Source: Siccirubricoccus phaeus
Lineage (GTDB): Bacteria; Pseudomonadota; Alphaproteobacteria; Acetobacterales; Acetobacteraceae
Assembly (NCBI RefSeq): GCF_008360935.1
Contig: NZ_SRXO01000006.1
Location: forward strand, 186,001 to 250,000
Direction of reading: 5' to 3'
DNA length: 64,000 nt
Of this stretch, positions 34,406-45,868 are shown piece by piece (position 1 is the stretch's first letter; every line of letters begins with the position of its first letter). A program made the translations under genes and the position numbers. The notes under the pieces are model-generated. The model was not told where the DNA came from. It ran no database searches and saw only the letters and a list, made by a program, of their open reading frames with translations.

Positions 34406-36244
34406 ATGCAGGTGACCGAGGTCGCGAACGAAGGACTCAAGCGGGGCTTCAAGGTGGTGGTGCCCGCGGGGGACATCGCGGCCCAGCGCGACAAACGCCT
34501 GGCCGAGCTCGGCCGCGACCTGCGCCTGCCCGGCTTCCGCCCCGGCAAGGTGCCGCCGAAGGTGGTGCAGCAGCGCTACGGCCAGGCGGTGCTGAGCGAG
34601 GTGCTGGAGCAGTCGGTGAGCAAGGCCACCGACCAGATCGTGACCGATCGCGGCCTGCGCCCGGCGCTGCAGCCGAAGATCGAGCTGGTGAATTTCGCCC
34701 CGGATGCCGACCTGGAATTCCAGGTGGATCTGGAGCTGATGCCGGAGATCCCGCTGCCGGATTTCGCCGCCATCAGCCTGGAGCGGCTGAAGGCCGCGCC
34801 GGACGAGGCGGAGGTGGAGAAGACGCTGGAGCAGATCGCCAGCCGCAACCGCAGCCTGGAAGAGGTGGCGGAGAGCCGCCCGGCGGTGCAGGGCGACATC
34901 CTGGTCTGCGATTTCGTCGGGCGGCTGGCGCCGGAGCCGGCGAACCGGCTGCGCAACCCGGGCGGCGCCGCCGCCCCGGGCGCGGCGGAAGGCGCGCTGC
35001 CGGAGCATTGGGTGCCGCAGATGAAGGCCAGGCTGGAGGTGGTCGGGCGCGGCGAGGGCAGCATCGATATCCGCCTGCATGGCGAGGAAGCGCTGAGCAA
35101 TCAGGTGCTGAATTTCGACGCGCTGCGGGAGATTCCGGCCCAGCCGGGCAGCACCTGGCAGGCCTCGGCGCGGATCACCCTGGTGGGCGGCAGCACGGAG
35201 GGGCTGCGGAGCCTCGCGCTCCGCATCCGTGGCGGCAAGGCCGATGGCGGCTCGCTCGACATCGTCGGCGGCGAGAATCTGGTGGCGGCGCTGGCCGGGG
35301 GCGGGACCGCCTCTGCCCGGGTGGAGGCGACGCTGCAGCGGGAGGAGACGGCTGCGGTGAGCACCGGCTTGGTCCTGGCCAGCACCGGGCCCTTCGACCT
35401 CACGCTCCGCATCGCCGAGGCGAAGCTGGCGGAGCCGGGCAGCGCGACCGGGGAGGGCGAGGCCTTCCCCGGCGGCAGCGCCACCGACGCGCCGATCGAG
35501 GTGGCCGGCCCCGGCTTCATCCCGGGCTTCAGCGAGCAGCTCGAAGGGCTAGCGCCGGGCGAGACGCGGACCATCGCCGTGACCTTCCCGGCCGAATACG
35601 GCTCCCGCAATCTGGCCGGCAAGGCGGCCACCTTCGAGGTGACGGCCAAGGGGCTGAAGAAGGCGGTGCTGCCGGCGATCGACGACGCCTTCGCCGCCAC
35701 CCTCGGCTTCGAGAGCCTGGAGAAGCTGAAGGAGGCGATCCGCGGCCAGCTCCAGGGCGAGTTCGACAGCCTCTCCCGCATGAAGGTGAAGCGGGCGCTG
35801 CTGGACGGGCTCGCGGCCCAGGCCAGCTTCCCGGTGCCGGAGGGCATGGTGGAGCAGGAATTCGCCCAGATCTGGCAGCGGATCGAGGCCGATCTGAAGG
35901 CCGGCCGGGCGGATGAGGAGGATAAGGGCAAGGATGAGGCGGCGCTGAAGGCCGAGTATCGTGGCATCGCGGAGCGCCGCATCCGCCTCGGCCTGCTGCT
36001 GTCCGAGATCGGCCGGACCAACAACATTACCGTGACGAATGAGGAATTGTCCCGCGCCATGCGCCAGGAAGCGGCGCGCTATCCGGGGCAGGAGCAGCAG
36101 GTGATGGAGTTCTTCCGCAAGAACCCGCAGGCGGCGGAGAACCTTCGCGCCCCCATCTTCGAGGAGAAGGTGGTGGATTTCATGCTGGAATTGGCCCAGG
36201 TGACGGATCGCACCGTGCCGCCGGCGGCGCTGACCGCCGCCTGA
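34406..36244 (+). CDS. tig: trigger factor with a large jelly-roll-like insertion in its PPIase domain
   Basis: 612 residues, against about 430-450 normally. Residues 1-110 are the ribosome-binding domain with the signature GFRPGKVP near 47-54. The PPIase domain begins at about 155 ([11 protein letters not shown]169), breaks off at about 174, and resumes at 352 with [21 protein letters not shown] and [21 protein letters not shown]. The C-terminal chaperone domain (375-612) is complete. The 175-residue insert reads NRLRNPGG (180), LPEHW (W202), [29 protein letters not shown] (W251) and [12 protein letters not shown] (F330), the pattern of phage-tail/CBM-type jelly rolls. The frame is intact throughout and codon use is host-like. 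The ATG at 34406 lies after tRNA-Leu. Confidence 0.93.
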   Translation: MQVTEVANEGLKRGFKVVVPAGDIAAQRDKRLAELGRDLRLPGFRPGKVPPKVVQQRYGQAVLSEVLEQSVSKATDQIVTDRGLRPALQPKIELVNFAPDADLEFQVDLELMPEIPLPDFAAISLERLKAAPDEAEVEKTLEQIASRNRSLEEVAESRPAVQGDILVCDFVGRLAPEPANRLRNPGGAAAPGAAEGALPEHWVPQMKARLEVVGRGEGSIDIRLHGEEALSNQVLNFDALREIPAQPGSTWQASARITLVGGSTEGLRSLALRIRGGKADGGSLDIVGGENLVAALAGGGTASARVEATLQREETAAVSTGLVLASTGPFDLTLRIAEAKLAEPGSATGEGEAFPGGSATDAPIEVAGPGFIPGFSEQLEGLAPGETRTIAVTFPAEYGSRNLAGKAATFEVTAKGLKKAVLPAIDDAFAATLGFESLEKLKEAIRGQLQGEFDSLSRMKVKRALLDGLAAQASFPVPEGMVEQEFAQIWQRIEADLKAGRADEEDKGKDEAALKAEYRGIAERRIRLGLLLSEIGRTNNITVTNEELSRAMRQEAARYPGQEQQVMEFFRKNPQAAENLRAPIFEEKVVDFMLELAQVTDRTVPPAALTAA

Positions 36245-36506
36245 TGCCCCCGGGGGCGAGGCGGCCGGTCCGGCGCCGCCCGTCCTTTCCCCGGGGCGGG
36301 CTCCGCCGAATGGGGGGCTTCCGCCCCCGGTGGGGCTCGCCCACATTAAGATTCCCGGGATAGGTTTCGGGCATGGTCCAGGTCGGATAGGTCGCCAGGG
36401 TGACCTTCCCCCGGGGCAGCCCGCCAGGAAGCCCGACCGGGACAGGCCGAAGGGGCGGCTGGCCGGCATCGCGCAGGCCCCGCCCGGTGGAGTGAAAGGC
36501 ACGATC

Positions 36507-37151
36507 ATGCGGGACCGCGATCCGGTCGAAGTCTACAACAACACCCTGGTGCCCATGGTCGTCGAGCAGACGGCCCGCGGCGAACGGGCCTTCGACATCT
36601 ATTCCCGCCTGCTGAAGGAGCGGATCATCTTCCTCACCGGGCCGGTCTTCGACCAGGTCTCGGCGCTGATCTGCGCCCAGCTGCTGTTCCTGGAATCGGA
36701 GAACCCGAACAAGGACATCGCCTTCTACATCAACAGCCCGGGCGGCGTGGTCTCGGCCGGCCTCGCGATGTACGACACGATGCAGTATATCCGTTCCCCG
36801 GTCAGCACGGTCTGCATCGGCCAGGCGGCCTCCATGGGCTCCCTGCTGCTGACGGCCGGGGAGAAGGGCAAGCGCTTCGCCCTGCCGAACAGCCGGATCA
36901 TGGTGCACCAGCCCTCCGGCGGCGCCCAGGGCCAGGCCACGGATATCGAAATCCAGGCCCGCGAGATCCTGAAGCTGCGCGAGAAGCTGAACCTGATCTA
37001 TGTGCGGCACACGGGTCAGCCCCTCGAGGCGATCCAGGCAAAGCTCGAGCGTGACACCTATATGTCGGCCGAGGAGGCCCGGGATTTCGGCCTGGTGGAC
37101 CAGGTGGTGGATCAGCGCCCGCCCGCCCCCGGTGCCGAGGCGAAGAGCTGA
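36507..37151 (+). CDS. clpP: ATP-dependent Clp protease proteolytic subunit ClpP
   Basis: 214 residues, normal length. The catalytic triad is S109 (GQAASMGS), H134 (MVHQPSGG) and D183 ([10 protein letters not shown]). [21 protein letters not shown] is the oligomer/substrate region. It forms the 14-subunit barrel that degrades proteins fed by ClpX, encoded next. The order tig-clpP-clpX-lon is classical. The ATG at 36507 starts just before [20 protein letters not shown], the canonical N-terminus. Confidence 0.97.
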   Translation: MRDRDPVEVYNNTLVPMVVEQTARGERAFDIYSRLLKERIIFLTGPVFDQVSALICAQLLFLESENPNKDIAFYINSPGGVVSAGLAMYDTMQYIRSPVSTVCIGQAASMGSLLLTAGEKGKRFALPNSRIMVHQPSGGAQGQATDIEIQAREILKLREKLNLIYVRHTGQPLEAIQAKLERDTYMSAEEARDFGLVDQVVDQRPPAPGAEAKS

Positions 37152-37362
37152 CCCCCGCCCTGCCCCGCGGCACGGCGCATGGCCGGGGGCGGAACCCGCC
37201 CCCGCACGGCTCGTTGCGGCCGAGGCCGACTGCCGCGGAATGCTTCCCCCTCGATGACAAGGGGGCTACAGTCGATCGAACCAGCCCCCCCTGGCTATGG
37301 GGGGAGGGGGCCCCGGATGCGCCTGCCGGCGTCTCCGGCCACCCCATTCAGGCGGAGTGCCC

Positions 37363-38619
<1,257 letters not shown>

Positions 38620-38631
38620 GTTGGCGTGGCG

Positions 38632-38660
38632 GCCCCGGCGGTGCCGCGCGCTGCCGGGGC
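38632..38660 (+). terminator. hairpin downstream of clpX
   Basis: GCCCCGGC and GCCGGGGC pair around a 13-base loop, 12 bases after the clpX stop. There is no proper T-tract (CTTGTGG follows), so termination may be weak. Confidence 0.35.
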
Positions 38661-38672
38661 TTGTGGCCCCCA

Positions 38673-38734
38673 GGCTTGTCCCATCTGGGCTTGTCCCATC
38701 TGGGCTTGTTGTGGGGTGCCGCGCTGCCCATTTG
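38673..38734 (+). promoter_or_regulatory. direct repeats and candidate sigma-32 promoter of lon
   Basis: GGCTTGTCCCATCTG is repeated with a 15-bp period (38673, 38688) plus a third partial copy at 38703. CTTGTT (38705-38710) and CCCATTTG (38727-38734), 16 bases apart, resemble the alphaproteobacterial heat-shock promoter (CTTGAA, then CCCCATNT). lon is a classical heat-shock gene, which fits. Confidence 0.5.
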
Positions 38735-38811
38735 CATTGCATGCCCGTGACGCGGGGGGCGTGCCTCGATAGGGCGTCTTCCGCGTCGACTGTCCTTTCG
38801 TGAGGTCCATC

Positions 38812-41226
38812 ATGGCGGATAAGCCAGAAACACTCCGCGGCGAATTGTTCCCCGTTCTGCCGCTCCGGGACATCGTCGTCTTTCCCCATATGATCGTACC
38901 GCTCTTCGTCGGGCGGGAGAAATCCGTGCGCGCCCTGGAGGCGGTGATGCGGGAGGACAAGCAGATCCTCCTCGTCGCCCAGAAGAACGCGGCGCAGGAC
39001 GACCCGGCGGCGGAGGATCTCTACCAGGTCGGCACCGTCTCCACGGTGCTGCAGCTCCTCAAGCTGCCGGACGGCACGGTGAAGGTGCTGGTCGAGGGCG
39101 GCCGCCGCGCCCGCATCGTCGCCTTCAAGGAGACGGAGAGCCATTTCGAAGCCTACGCCACCACGATCGAGGAAGCCGCGCCGCCGGCCGCCGAGACCGA
39201 GGCGCTGGCCCGCACCGTGGTCGGCCAGTTCGAGCAGTACATCAAGCTGAACAAGAAGATCGCGCCGGAGGTGCTGGTCTCGATCAACCAGATCGACGAC
39301 CCGACCAAGCTGGCCGATACCGTCGCCGCGCATCTCTCCCTGAAGATTCCCGAGAAGCAGGAGCTGCTGGAGACCCCCTCCACCACCGGCCGGCTCGAGC
39401 GCGTCTTCGCGCATATGGAATCCGAGATCGGCGTGCTGCAGGTGGAGAAGCGCATCCGCAACCGCGTCAAGCGGCAGATGGAGAAGACGCAGCGCGAGTA
39501 CTACCTGAACGAGCAGCTCAAGGCGATCCAGAAGGAGCTGGGCGAGGGCGAGGACGGCAAGGATGAGAGCGCCGAGATCGAGGCGCGCATCAAGGCCACC
39601 AAGCTCTCCAAGGAAGCCCGCGAGAAGGCGATGGCGGAGCTGAAGAAGCTTCGTACCATGTCGCCGATGAGCGCCGAGTCGACGGTGGTGCGCAACTACC
39701 TCGACTGGATGCTCTCCATCCCGTGGAAGAAGCGCAGCAAGGTCCGCAACGACATCGTCGAGGCGGAGAAGGTGCTGGACGCCGACCATTATGGCCTGGA
39801 CAAGGTCAAGGAGCGGATCATCGAGTATCTGGCGGTGCAGAGCCGCTCGCCGAAGATCAAGGGTCCGATCCTCTGCCTCGTCGGCCCGCCCGGCGTCGGC
39901 AAGACCTCGCTCGGCAAGTCCATCGCCAAGGCCACCGGCCGCAATTTCGTCCGCATGTCGCTGGGCGGCGTGCGGGACGAGGCGGAGGTACGCGGCCACC
40001 GGCGGACCTATATCGGCTCCATGCCGGGCAAGGTCATCCAGGGGATGAAGAAGGCGAAGACCTCCAACCCGCTCTTCCTGTTGGACGAGATCGACAAGCT
40101 CGGCGCGGATTGGCGCGGCGACCCGTCCTCCGCCCTGCTGGAGGTGCTGGATCCGGAGCAGAACGCGACCTTCAACGACCATTATCTGGAAGTCGATTAC
40201 GACCTCTCGGACGTGATGTTCGTGACGACCGCCAACAGCCTGCGCATGCCGCAGCCGCTGCTGGACCGCATGGAGATCATCCGCATCCCCGGCTACACCG
40301 AGGATGAGAAGGTTGAGATCGCCAAGCGCCACCTGATCCCGAAGCAGACCGAAGCCAACGGGCTGAAGCCGGGCGAGTGGAGCGTCTCCGACGAGGCGCT
40401 GCGCGACCTGGTGCGCTACTACACGCGCGAGGCCGGCGTCCGGAACCTGGAGCGCGAGATCGGCGGCCTTGCCCGCAAGGCGGTGCGCGAGATCGTCTCC
40501 AAGAAGGCGAAGAAGGTCGCGATCACCGTCAAGACCCTCGAGAAATTCGCCGGCGTGCGGAAGTTCCGCTACGGCGAGGCCGAGGCGGAGGACATGGTGG
40601 GCGTCGTCACCGGCCTCGCCTGGACCGAGGTGGGCGGGGAGATCCTGACCATCGAGAGCGTGACGGTGCCCGGCAAGGGCAAGGTGCAGACCACCGGCAA
40701 GCTCGGCGATGTCATGCAGGAAAGCGTCTCCGCCGCGATGTCCTATGTCCGCTCCCGCGCGACCAGCTTCGGCCTGAAGCCGACGCTGTTCGACCGGCGC
40801 GACATCCATGTGCATGTGCCGGAGGGGGCGACCCCGAAGGACGGCCCGAGCGCGGGCATCGCCATGGCGACCAGCATCGTCTCCGTCCTCACCGGCATTC
40901 CGGTGCGGAAGGATGTGGCGATGACGGGCGAGATCACGCTGCGCGGCCGGGTGCTGCCCATCGGCGGGTTGAAGGAGAAGCTGCTGGCGGCGCTGCGCGC
41001 CGGCATCACCACCGTCTTCATCCCTAAGGAGAATGAGAAGGACCTGGCCGAGATCCCGGACAATGTAAAGAAGGGGCTCTCCATCCACCCCGTCTCCCAC
41101 GTGGATGAGGTGATCGGCACGGCGCTGGTGCGGAAGCCCGAAGCCATCGAGTGGACAGAACCGCCGGAAGCACCGACTCCGATCCCGGCGGATGGCGAGG
41201 CGCCGGCGGCAGTACGGCCACACTGA
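38812..41226 (+). CDS. lon: ATP-dependent protease Lon
   Basis: 804 residues, normal. The N-terminal LON domain is [20 protein letters not shown]. The ATPase has Walker A GPPGVGKT and Walker [11 protein letters not shown]. The protease dyad is S680 (DGPSAGIAM) and K723 (GGLKEK). It degrades misfolded and regulatory proteins in the cytoplasm. The ATG at 38812 is preferred over the GTG at 38800 because [20 protein letters not shown] matches the family start. A heat-shock-like promoter lies upstream. Confidence 0.98.
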   Translation: MADKPETLRGELFPVLPLRDIVVFPHMIVPLFVGREKSVRALEAVMREDKQILLVAQKNAAQDDPAAEDLYQVGTVSTVLQLLKLPDGTVKVLVEGGRRARIVAFKETESHFEAYATTIEEAAPPAAETEALARTVVGQFEQYIKLNKKIAPEVLVSINQIDDPTKLADTVAAHLSLKIPEKQELLETPSTTGRLERVFAHMESEIGVLQVEKRIRNRVKRQMEKTQREYYLNEQLKAIQKELGEGEDGKDESAEIEARIKATKLSKEAREKAMAELKKLRTMSPMSAESTVVRNYLDWMLSIPWKKRSKVRNDIVEAEKVLDADHYGLDKVKERIIEYLAVQSRSPKIKGPILCLVGPPGVGKTSLGKSIAKATGRNFVRMSLGGVRDEAEVRGHRRTYIGSMPGKVIQGMKKAKTSNPLFLLDEIDKLGADWRGDPSSALLEVLDPEQNATFNDHYLEVDYDLSDVMFVTTANSLRMPQPLLDRMEIIRIPGYTEDEKVEIAKRHLIPKQTEANGLKPGEWSVSDEALRDLVRYYTREAGVRNLEREIGGLARKAVREIVSKKAKKVAITVKTLEKFAGVRKFRYGEAEAEDMVGVVTGLAWTEVGGEILTIESVTVPGKGKVQTTGKLGDVMQESVSAAMSYVRSRATSFGLKPTLFDRRDIHVHVPEGATPKDGPSAGIAMATSIVSVLTGIPVRKDVAMTGEITLRGRVLPIGGLKEKLLAALRAGITTVFIPKENEKDLAEIPDNVKKGLSIHPVSHVDEVIGTALVRKPEAIEWTEPPEAPTPIPADGEAPAAVRPH

Positions 41227-41238
41227 AGCGCGTAAGGC

Positions 41239-41271
41239 GAAGGCCGGGCGAAAGCCCGGCCTTCAGCGTTT
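41239..41271 (+). terminator. Rho-independent terminator of lon
   Basis: An 11-bp perfect stem GAAGGCCGGGC/GCCCGGCCTTC with a GAAA tetraloop (41239-41264), followed by AGCGTTT. It starts 13 bases after the lon stop. Confidence 0.85.
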
Positions 41272-41331
41272 CCAGCCCCCCTGAACTGGCAGAAAATGGC
41301 GGATAACCGCCGCGAATCGGGGCACGCGCGA

Positions 41332-41361
41332 TTGACGCGCGAGAATCCTGGCCCCTACAGT
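41332..41361 (+). promoter_or_regulatory. candidate sigma-70 promoter of hup
   Basis: TTGACG (41332-41337) and TACAGT (41356-41361), 18 bases apart, lie about 70 bases upstream of the hup ATG and directly after the lon terminator. Confidence 0.6.
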
Positions 41362-41428
41362 CGCCGCAGGTTTCTGGTCCGGAATCCTCCGGTCGGGTGA
41401 AGTGTGACCTCAGGGAAGGGGGAACTGC

Positions 41429-41704
41429 ATGGCGAACAAACAGGATCTGGTGGCGATCATCGCCGAGACCGGCGACCTCCCCAAGGCGAAGGCCGGGGAG
41501 GTGCTGGATGCGGTCTTCGAGGCGATCACCAAGTCGCTGAAGAAGAAGCAGGATGTGCGGCTGGTCGGCTTCGGCACCTTCAGCACCAGCAAGCGCAAGG
41601 CCGGCAAGGGCCGCAACCCGCGCACCGGCGAGGAGATCAAGATCCCCGCCACCACCACCGTCCGCTTCAAGGCCGGCAAGGGCCTGAAGGACGCGGTGAA
41701 CTGA
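41429..41704 (+). CDS. hup: DNA-binding protein HU
   Basis: 91 residues, full length. NKQDLVAIIAE, LVGFGTFSTSKRKAGKGRNP (the DNA-clasping beta arm with GRNPRTGEEIKIPA) and VRFKAGKGLKDAVN are diagnostic of HU beta-type nucleoid proteins. It bends and compacts DNA as a dimer. GGAAGGGGG lies upstream of the ATG. The lon-hup order is widely conserved. Confidence 0.97.
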   Translation: MANKQDLVAIIAETGDLPKAKAGEVLDAVFEAITKSLKKKQDVRLVGFGTFSTSKRKAGKGRNPRTGEEIKIPATTTVRFKAGKGLKDAVN

Positions 41705-41731
41705 AGGCAGGCGCGGACCGGGAACCGCGTT

Positions 41732-41759
41732 CCGGCCGGGGACCGGGCCGGGGCTTTTT
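41732..41759 (+). terminator. probable terminator of hup
   Basis: The stem CCGGCC/GGCCGG with an 8-base loop is followed by GGGCTTTTT, 28 bases after the hup stop. Confidence 0.55.
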
Positions 41760-41826
41760 CAGGGGGCTGGCGGCAACGCCGGCCCTTTTCTTTTTGCCCG
41801 GCCGCGCCATGCTGCGGCGGCGGCAG

Positions 41827-41898
41827 GGGCGCTTAGCTCAGCGGTAGAGCGCTTCGTTTACACCGAAGATGCCGGGGGTTCGAATCCCTCAGCGCCCA
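41827..41898 (+). tRNA. tRNA-Val (UAC)
   Basis: The acceptor GGGCGCT pairs with AGCGCCC. The D arm GCTCAGCGGTAGAGC and T arm GGGGGTTCGAATCCCTC are intact. The anticodon stem CTTCG/CGAAG encloses TTTACAC with anticodon TAC. CCA is not encoded (ATTCC follows). Confidence 0.95.
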
Positions 41899-41968
41899 TT
41901 CCCGCAACCCGCATGCAATGCGGTTGACAGCCCGGGTGGCGGGCCCTATTCCCCCCGCCACGCCGCAA

Positions 41969-42045
<77 letters not shown>

Positions 42046-42339
42046 CGCGGCGGGCCCGTTGGAGGCCCGTCGGCAACGGCTTTTACAAAGCATCACCGTT
42101 CGGGCCCTGGGCCAGCGGGGCCGTGGCGGCAGCGGCCTCCTTTGCCGTTCCTTCATCTTTCGGCGCAGAATCTTCATTGCGGCCCTGGGATAGGCCGGTT
42201 ACCCCCTATGGCCAGTGGCGCGGGGGGCGGCTAATGTCCGGCCGCGTTGCGCTGCGGCAGAACCGCCGCGCGGCGCGCCGAGGGTGCGGCCTCGCGCCCC
42301 CGGGGCCCCGCTGGGGCGCCAAGAAGGGCGGAGCACCGT

Positions 42340-42708
42340 ATGACCCAGCCGCTGCTGGCAGAATACTTCCCGATCCTCGTCTTCCTCGCCATCGCCGGCG
42401 GCATCGCCCTGGCCATGGTGGGCGGCAGCCTGCTGCTGGCGCGGCAGAAGCCGAATGCCGAGAAGCTCTCGGCCTATGAATGCGGCTTCGAGCCCTTCGA
42501 CGACACCCGCCGGCGCTTCGACGTGCGCTTCTACCTGGTGGCGATCCTGTTCATCATCTTCGACCTGGAAGTGGCCTTCCTCTTCCCCTGGGCGGTCTCG
42601 CTCGGCGGGATCGGCTGGTTCGGCTTCCTCTCGATGATCGCCTTCCTCGGCGTGCTGACCGTCGGCTTCATCTACGAATGGCGCAAGGGCGCCCTGGACT
42701 GGGAGTGA
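42340..42708 (+). CDS. nuoA: NADH-quinone oxidoreductase subunit A
   Basis: 122 residues, three membrane helices. [20 protein letters not shown] (starting at 47) is the conserved loop near the quinone site, and [11 protein letters not shown] follows. First gene of the complex I operon, which couples NADH oxidation to proton pumping in the inner membrane. The ATG follows GGCGGAG. The roughly 290-base gap after tRNA-Asp should contain the operon promoter. Confidence 0.97.
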   Translation: MTQPLLAEYFPILVFLAIAGGIALAMVGGSLLLARQKPNAEKLSAYECGFEPFDDTRRRFDVRFYLVAILFIIFDLEVAFLFPWAVSLGGIGWFGFLSMIAFLGVLTVGFIYEWRKGALDWE

Positions 42709-42751
42709 GGCGACGCCGCCCGGCCCAGCCGCCGCCCGACCGGAGAGACGC

Positions 42752-43336
42752 ATGAGCGGAAATACTGAAAGTGCCGCGCGCCAGGGCGCGCCGGACATGC
42801 TGGCCTGGAACCGCGAGCACCTGCCGCCGGGCGCGGCGCAGGATGCGGTGGTAAAGGGCATTACCGGCGAGATCGAGGATAAGGGCTTCGTCGTCGCCAA
42901 CCTCGACAAGATCGTCAATTGGGCGCGCACCGGCAGCCTCTGGCCGATGACCTTCGGCCTCGCCTGCTGCGCCGTGCCGATGATCCACGCCTATATGGCG
43001 CGCTACGACCTCGACCGCTTCGGCATCATCCCGCGCGGCTCGCCGCGGCAGTCGGATGTGATGATCGTGGCCGGCACGCTGACCAACAAGATGGCTCCCG
43101 CCCTGCGCAAGGTCTACGACCAGATGAGCGAGCCGCGCTGGGTGATTTCCATGGGTAGCTGCGCCAATGGCGGCGGCTACTACCACTACTCCTACAGCGT
43201 GGTGCGCGGCTGCGACCGCATCGTGCCGGTGGATGTCTATGTGCCGGGCTGCCCGCCGACGGCGGAGGGGCTGGTCTACGGCATCCTGCAGTTGCAGAAG
43301 AAGATCCGGCGGACGGGGACCATCCTGCGTGGCTGA
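42752..43336 (+). CDS. nuoB: NADH-quinone oxidoreductase subunit B
   Basis: 194 residues. The tandem cysteines C72/C73 in GLACCAVPM, with those in [10 protein letters not shown] and [11 protein letters not shown], ligate cluster N2, the last iron-sulfur centre before quinone. The first 40 residues are a variable alphaproteobacterial-style extension. It sits in the peripheral arm next to NuoD. It overlaps nuoC by 8 bases. Confidence 0.98.
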   Translation: MSGNTESAARQGAPDMLAWNREHLPPGAAQDAVVKGITGEIEDKGFVVANLDKIVNWARTGSLWPMTFGLACCAVPMIHAYMARYDLDRFGIIPRGSPRQSDVMIVAGTLTNKMAPALRKVYDQMSEPRWVISMGSCANGGGYYHYSYSVVRGCDRIVPVDVYVPGCPPTAEGLVYGILQLQKKIRRTGTILRG

Positions 43337-43973
43337 CATCGCTCAACTGGCCGATCAGGTCGCTGCCGCCTTCCCGCGGGAAAGCGTCAGCCTGGAGCGC
43401 GGCGCGGAGCTGGTGCTGCGACTGCGGCGGGAGGCGCTGCCGGAGGCGATGCTGACGCTGCGCGACGATCCGCGCTTCGCCTTCGAGCAGTGCATGGATA
43501 TCTGCGGCACGGATTGGCCGGAGAAGCCGGAGCGCTTCGAGGTGGTGTACAACCTCCTCAGCCTCGCGCTGAACCAGCGCCTTCGCGTGGTGGTCAGCAC
43601 GGATGCGGCGACGCCGGTGCCCTCGGTCGCCAGCGTCTGGCCGAGCGCCACCTGGTATGAGCGCGAGGCCTGGGACATGTACGGCATCGTCTTCGCCGGC
43701 CAGACCGATCTCCGCCGCCTGCTGACGGATTACGGCTTCGAGGGCCATCCGCTGCGCAAGGACTTCCCGCTGACCGGCTATGTCGAGGTGCGCTACGACG
43801 AGGAGCGCAAGCAGGTGGTCTATGAGCCGGTGGCGCTGACCCAGGATTTCCGCAACTTCGACTTCCTCAGCCCTTGGGAGGCGCTGACGACGCTGCCGGG
43901 CGATGAGAAGGTGCATCTGAACCGCCTGGAGACGCCGAAGCCGTCCCAGGCGGATGAGGGGGCCAAGCCATGA
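43329..43973 (+). CDS. nuoC: NADH-quinone oxidoreductase subunit C
   Basis: 214 residues from a GTG that overlaps nuoB. The 30-kDa subunit signature [19 protein letters not shown], then [20 protein letters not shown], is clear. It is a peripheral-arm scaffold subunit. It is separate from NuoD, unlike the fused NuoCD of enterobacteria. The C-terminal Lys/Pro tail is variable. Confidence 0.97.
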   Translation: MADIAQLADQVAAAFPRESVSLERGAELVLRLRREALPEAMLTLRDDPRFAFEQCMDICGTDWPEKPERFEVVYNLLSLALNQRLRVVVSTDAATPVPSVASVWPSATWYEREAWDMYGIVFAGQTDLRRLLTDYGFEGHPLRKDFPLTGYVEVRYDEERKQVVYEPVALTQDFRNFDFLSPWEALTTLPGDEKVHLNRLETPKPSQADEGAKP

Positions 43974-45250
43974 GCAGTTCTTCCGCCATGGCCTCCGAGG
44001 CGGGGCCGCTTTCCGTCGCCGCCGATCCGCGCCAGGTCGCCTCCGCCACCGGGGCGGAGGAGGCAACGCGTACGGTGGAGGTGGACAGCCACACCATCAA
44101 TTTCGGCCCGCAGCACCCGGCGGCGCATGGCGTGCTGCGCCTCATCCTGGAGATGAAGGGCGAGGTGGTGGAGCGCGCCGATCCGCATATCGGCCTGCTG
44201 CATCGCGGCACCGAGAAGCTGATCGAGTACAAGACCTATCTCCAGGCGCTGCCCTATATGGACCGGCTGGACTATGTCTCGCCGATGTCCATGGAGCACA
44301 GCTTCGCCCTGGCGGTGGAGAAGCTGCTGCGGATCGAGGACCAGATCCCCGAGCGGGCGCGGGTGATCCGCACCATGTTCGCGGAGCTGACGCGCATCCT
44401 GAACCACCTGCTGAACATCACCACCTATGCGCTGGATTGCGGCGCCATCACTCCCTCTCTCTGGGGCTTCGAGCAGCGCGAGCATCTGCTGGAATTCTAC
44501 GAGGCGGTGGGCGGCAGCCATTACCATGTGAATTATTTCCGCGCCGGCGGCGTGGCGAAGGATCTGCCGGCGGGGCTCACCGACCGCATCGCCGGCTGGT
44601 GCGAGCAATTCCCGAAATTCGTGGATGAGCTGGAATCGCTGCTCTCCGGGAACCGCATCTTCAAGCAGCGCACCGTGGACATCGGGGTGATGAGCGCGGA
44701 GCAGGCGATGGCCTGGGGCTTCTCCGGCCCCTGCATCCGCGCTTCCGGCCTGCCCTGGGATCTGCGCAAGGCGCAGCCCTATGAGATCTACGCCGACCTC
44801 GATTTCGAGATCCCGGTCGGCCGCCATGGCGACTGCTATGACCGCTATCTGGTGCGGATGCAGGAGATGCGGCAGAGCCTGCGCATCGTCCAGCAATGCC
44901 TGGCGCGGCTGAAGCCCGGCCCGGTGAAGATCCAGGACAACAAGATCGCGCCGCCGAAGCGGGGTGAGATGAAGCGCTCCATGGAAAGCCTGATCCACCA
45001 CTTCAAGCTCTACACCGAGGGCTATCACGTGCCGGAGGGTGCGACCTATACGGTGACCGAGGCGCCGAAGGGCGAGTTCGGCGTGTACATGGTGGCGGAC
45101 GGGACCAACCGGCCCTATCGCTGCAAGATCCGCGCCCCGGGCTTCGCCCATCTGCAGGCCATGGAGGCGCTCTCCAAGGGCCATATGCTGGCCGATGCGG
45201 TGGCGATCATCGGCTCGCTCGACATCGTCTTCGGGGAGATCGACCGGTGA
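43970..45250 (+). CDS. nuoD: NADH-quinone oxidoreductase subunit D
   Basis: 426 residues. [19 protein letters not shown] and [20 protein letters not shown] are the 49-kDa subunit signatures lining the quinone pocket; CEIYADLDF-like and [19 protein letters not shown] complete the [NiFe]-hydrogenase-derived fold. The first 30 residues are variable. It overlaps nuoC by 4 bases and nuoE by 4. Confidence 0.98.
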   Translation: MSSSSAMASEAGPLSVAADPRQVASATGAEEATRTVEVDSHTINFGPQHPAAHGVLRLILEMKGEVVERADPHIGLLHRGTEKLIEYKTYLQALPYMDRLDYVSPMSMEHSFALAVEKLLRIEDQIPERARVIRTMFAELTRILNHLLNITTYALDCGAITPSLWGFEQREHLLEFYEAVGGSHYHVNYFRAGGVAKDLPAGLTDRIAGWCEQFPKFVDELESLLSGNRIFKQRTVDIGVMSAEQAMAWGFSGPCIRASGLPWDLRKAQPYEIYADLDFEIPVGRHGDCYDRYLVRMQEMRQSLRIVQQCLARLKPGPVKIQDNKIAPPKRGEMKRSMESLIHHFKLYTEGYHVPEGATYTVTEAPKGEFGVYMVADGTNRPYRCKIRAPGFAHLQAMEALSKGHMLADAVAIIGSLDIVFGEIDR

Positions 45251-45864
45251 GTGAAGAGGTCGTGCAGCCGGAGAGCTTCGCCTTCGACGCGGAGAGCGAG
45301 GCGCAGATCGAGAAGATCCTCAAGCGCTACCCGCCGGGCAAGCAGGCCAGCGCCGTCATCCCACTGCTCTATGTGGTGCAGCGGCAGATGAAGCGCGTGA
45401 CGGGCAGCGCCTGGGTCCCGGTGAAGGGCATGGATGCGGTGGCGGCGCGGCTCGGCATGGCGCCGATGCGGGTCTATGAGGTCGGCACCTTCTACTTCAT
45501 GTTCAACATGAAGCCGATCGGCACCTACCATCTGCAGATCTGCGGCACCACGCCCTGCTGGCTGCGCGGCTCCGACGAGGTGCTGCGGGCCTGCAAGGAT
45601 GCGGCGCATGTCTCCGGCTATGGCCAGACCAGCGAGGACGGGATGTTCACGCTGAGCGAGGTGGAGTGCATGGGCGCCTGCGTGAACGCGCCGATGCTCT
45701 GCGTCGACGATGATTACTACGAGGATCTGGACTACGAGAGCACGGTGAAGCTGATCGAGGCGCTCCGGCGCGGCGAGCGGCCGAAGCCGGGTTCCGTGAT
45801 CGGGCGGCAGACCAGCGCGCCGGAAGGCGGGCCGCTGACGCTGACCGACGTGCCGGGGGAGTGA
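45247..45864 (+). CDS. nuoE: NADH-quinone oxidoreductase subunit E
   Basis: 205 residues from a GTG overlapping nuoD. The [2Fe-2S] cluster N1a ligands are in [15 protein letters not shown] and [30 protein letters not shown] is the 24-kDa subunit start. It is part of the NADH dehydrogenase module with NuoF and NuoG. Confidence 0.97.
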   Translation: MSEEVVQPESFAFDAESEAQIEKILKRYPPGKQASAVIPLLYVVQRQMKRVTGSAWVPVKGMDAVAARLGMAPMRVYEVGTFYFMFNMKPIGTYHLQICGTTPCWLRGSDEVLRACKDAAHVSGYGQTSEDGMFTLSEVECMGACVNAPMLCVDDDYYEDLDYESTVKLIEALRRGERPKPGSVIGRQTSAPEGGPLTLTDVPGE

Positions 45865-45868
45865 GGCG

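Noticed and set aside
42046-42339. A small gene between tRNA-Asp and nuoA
   Set aside because: Short frames there show no ribosome-binding site or family pattern; the region more likely holds the nuo promoter.
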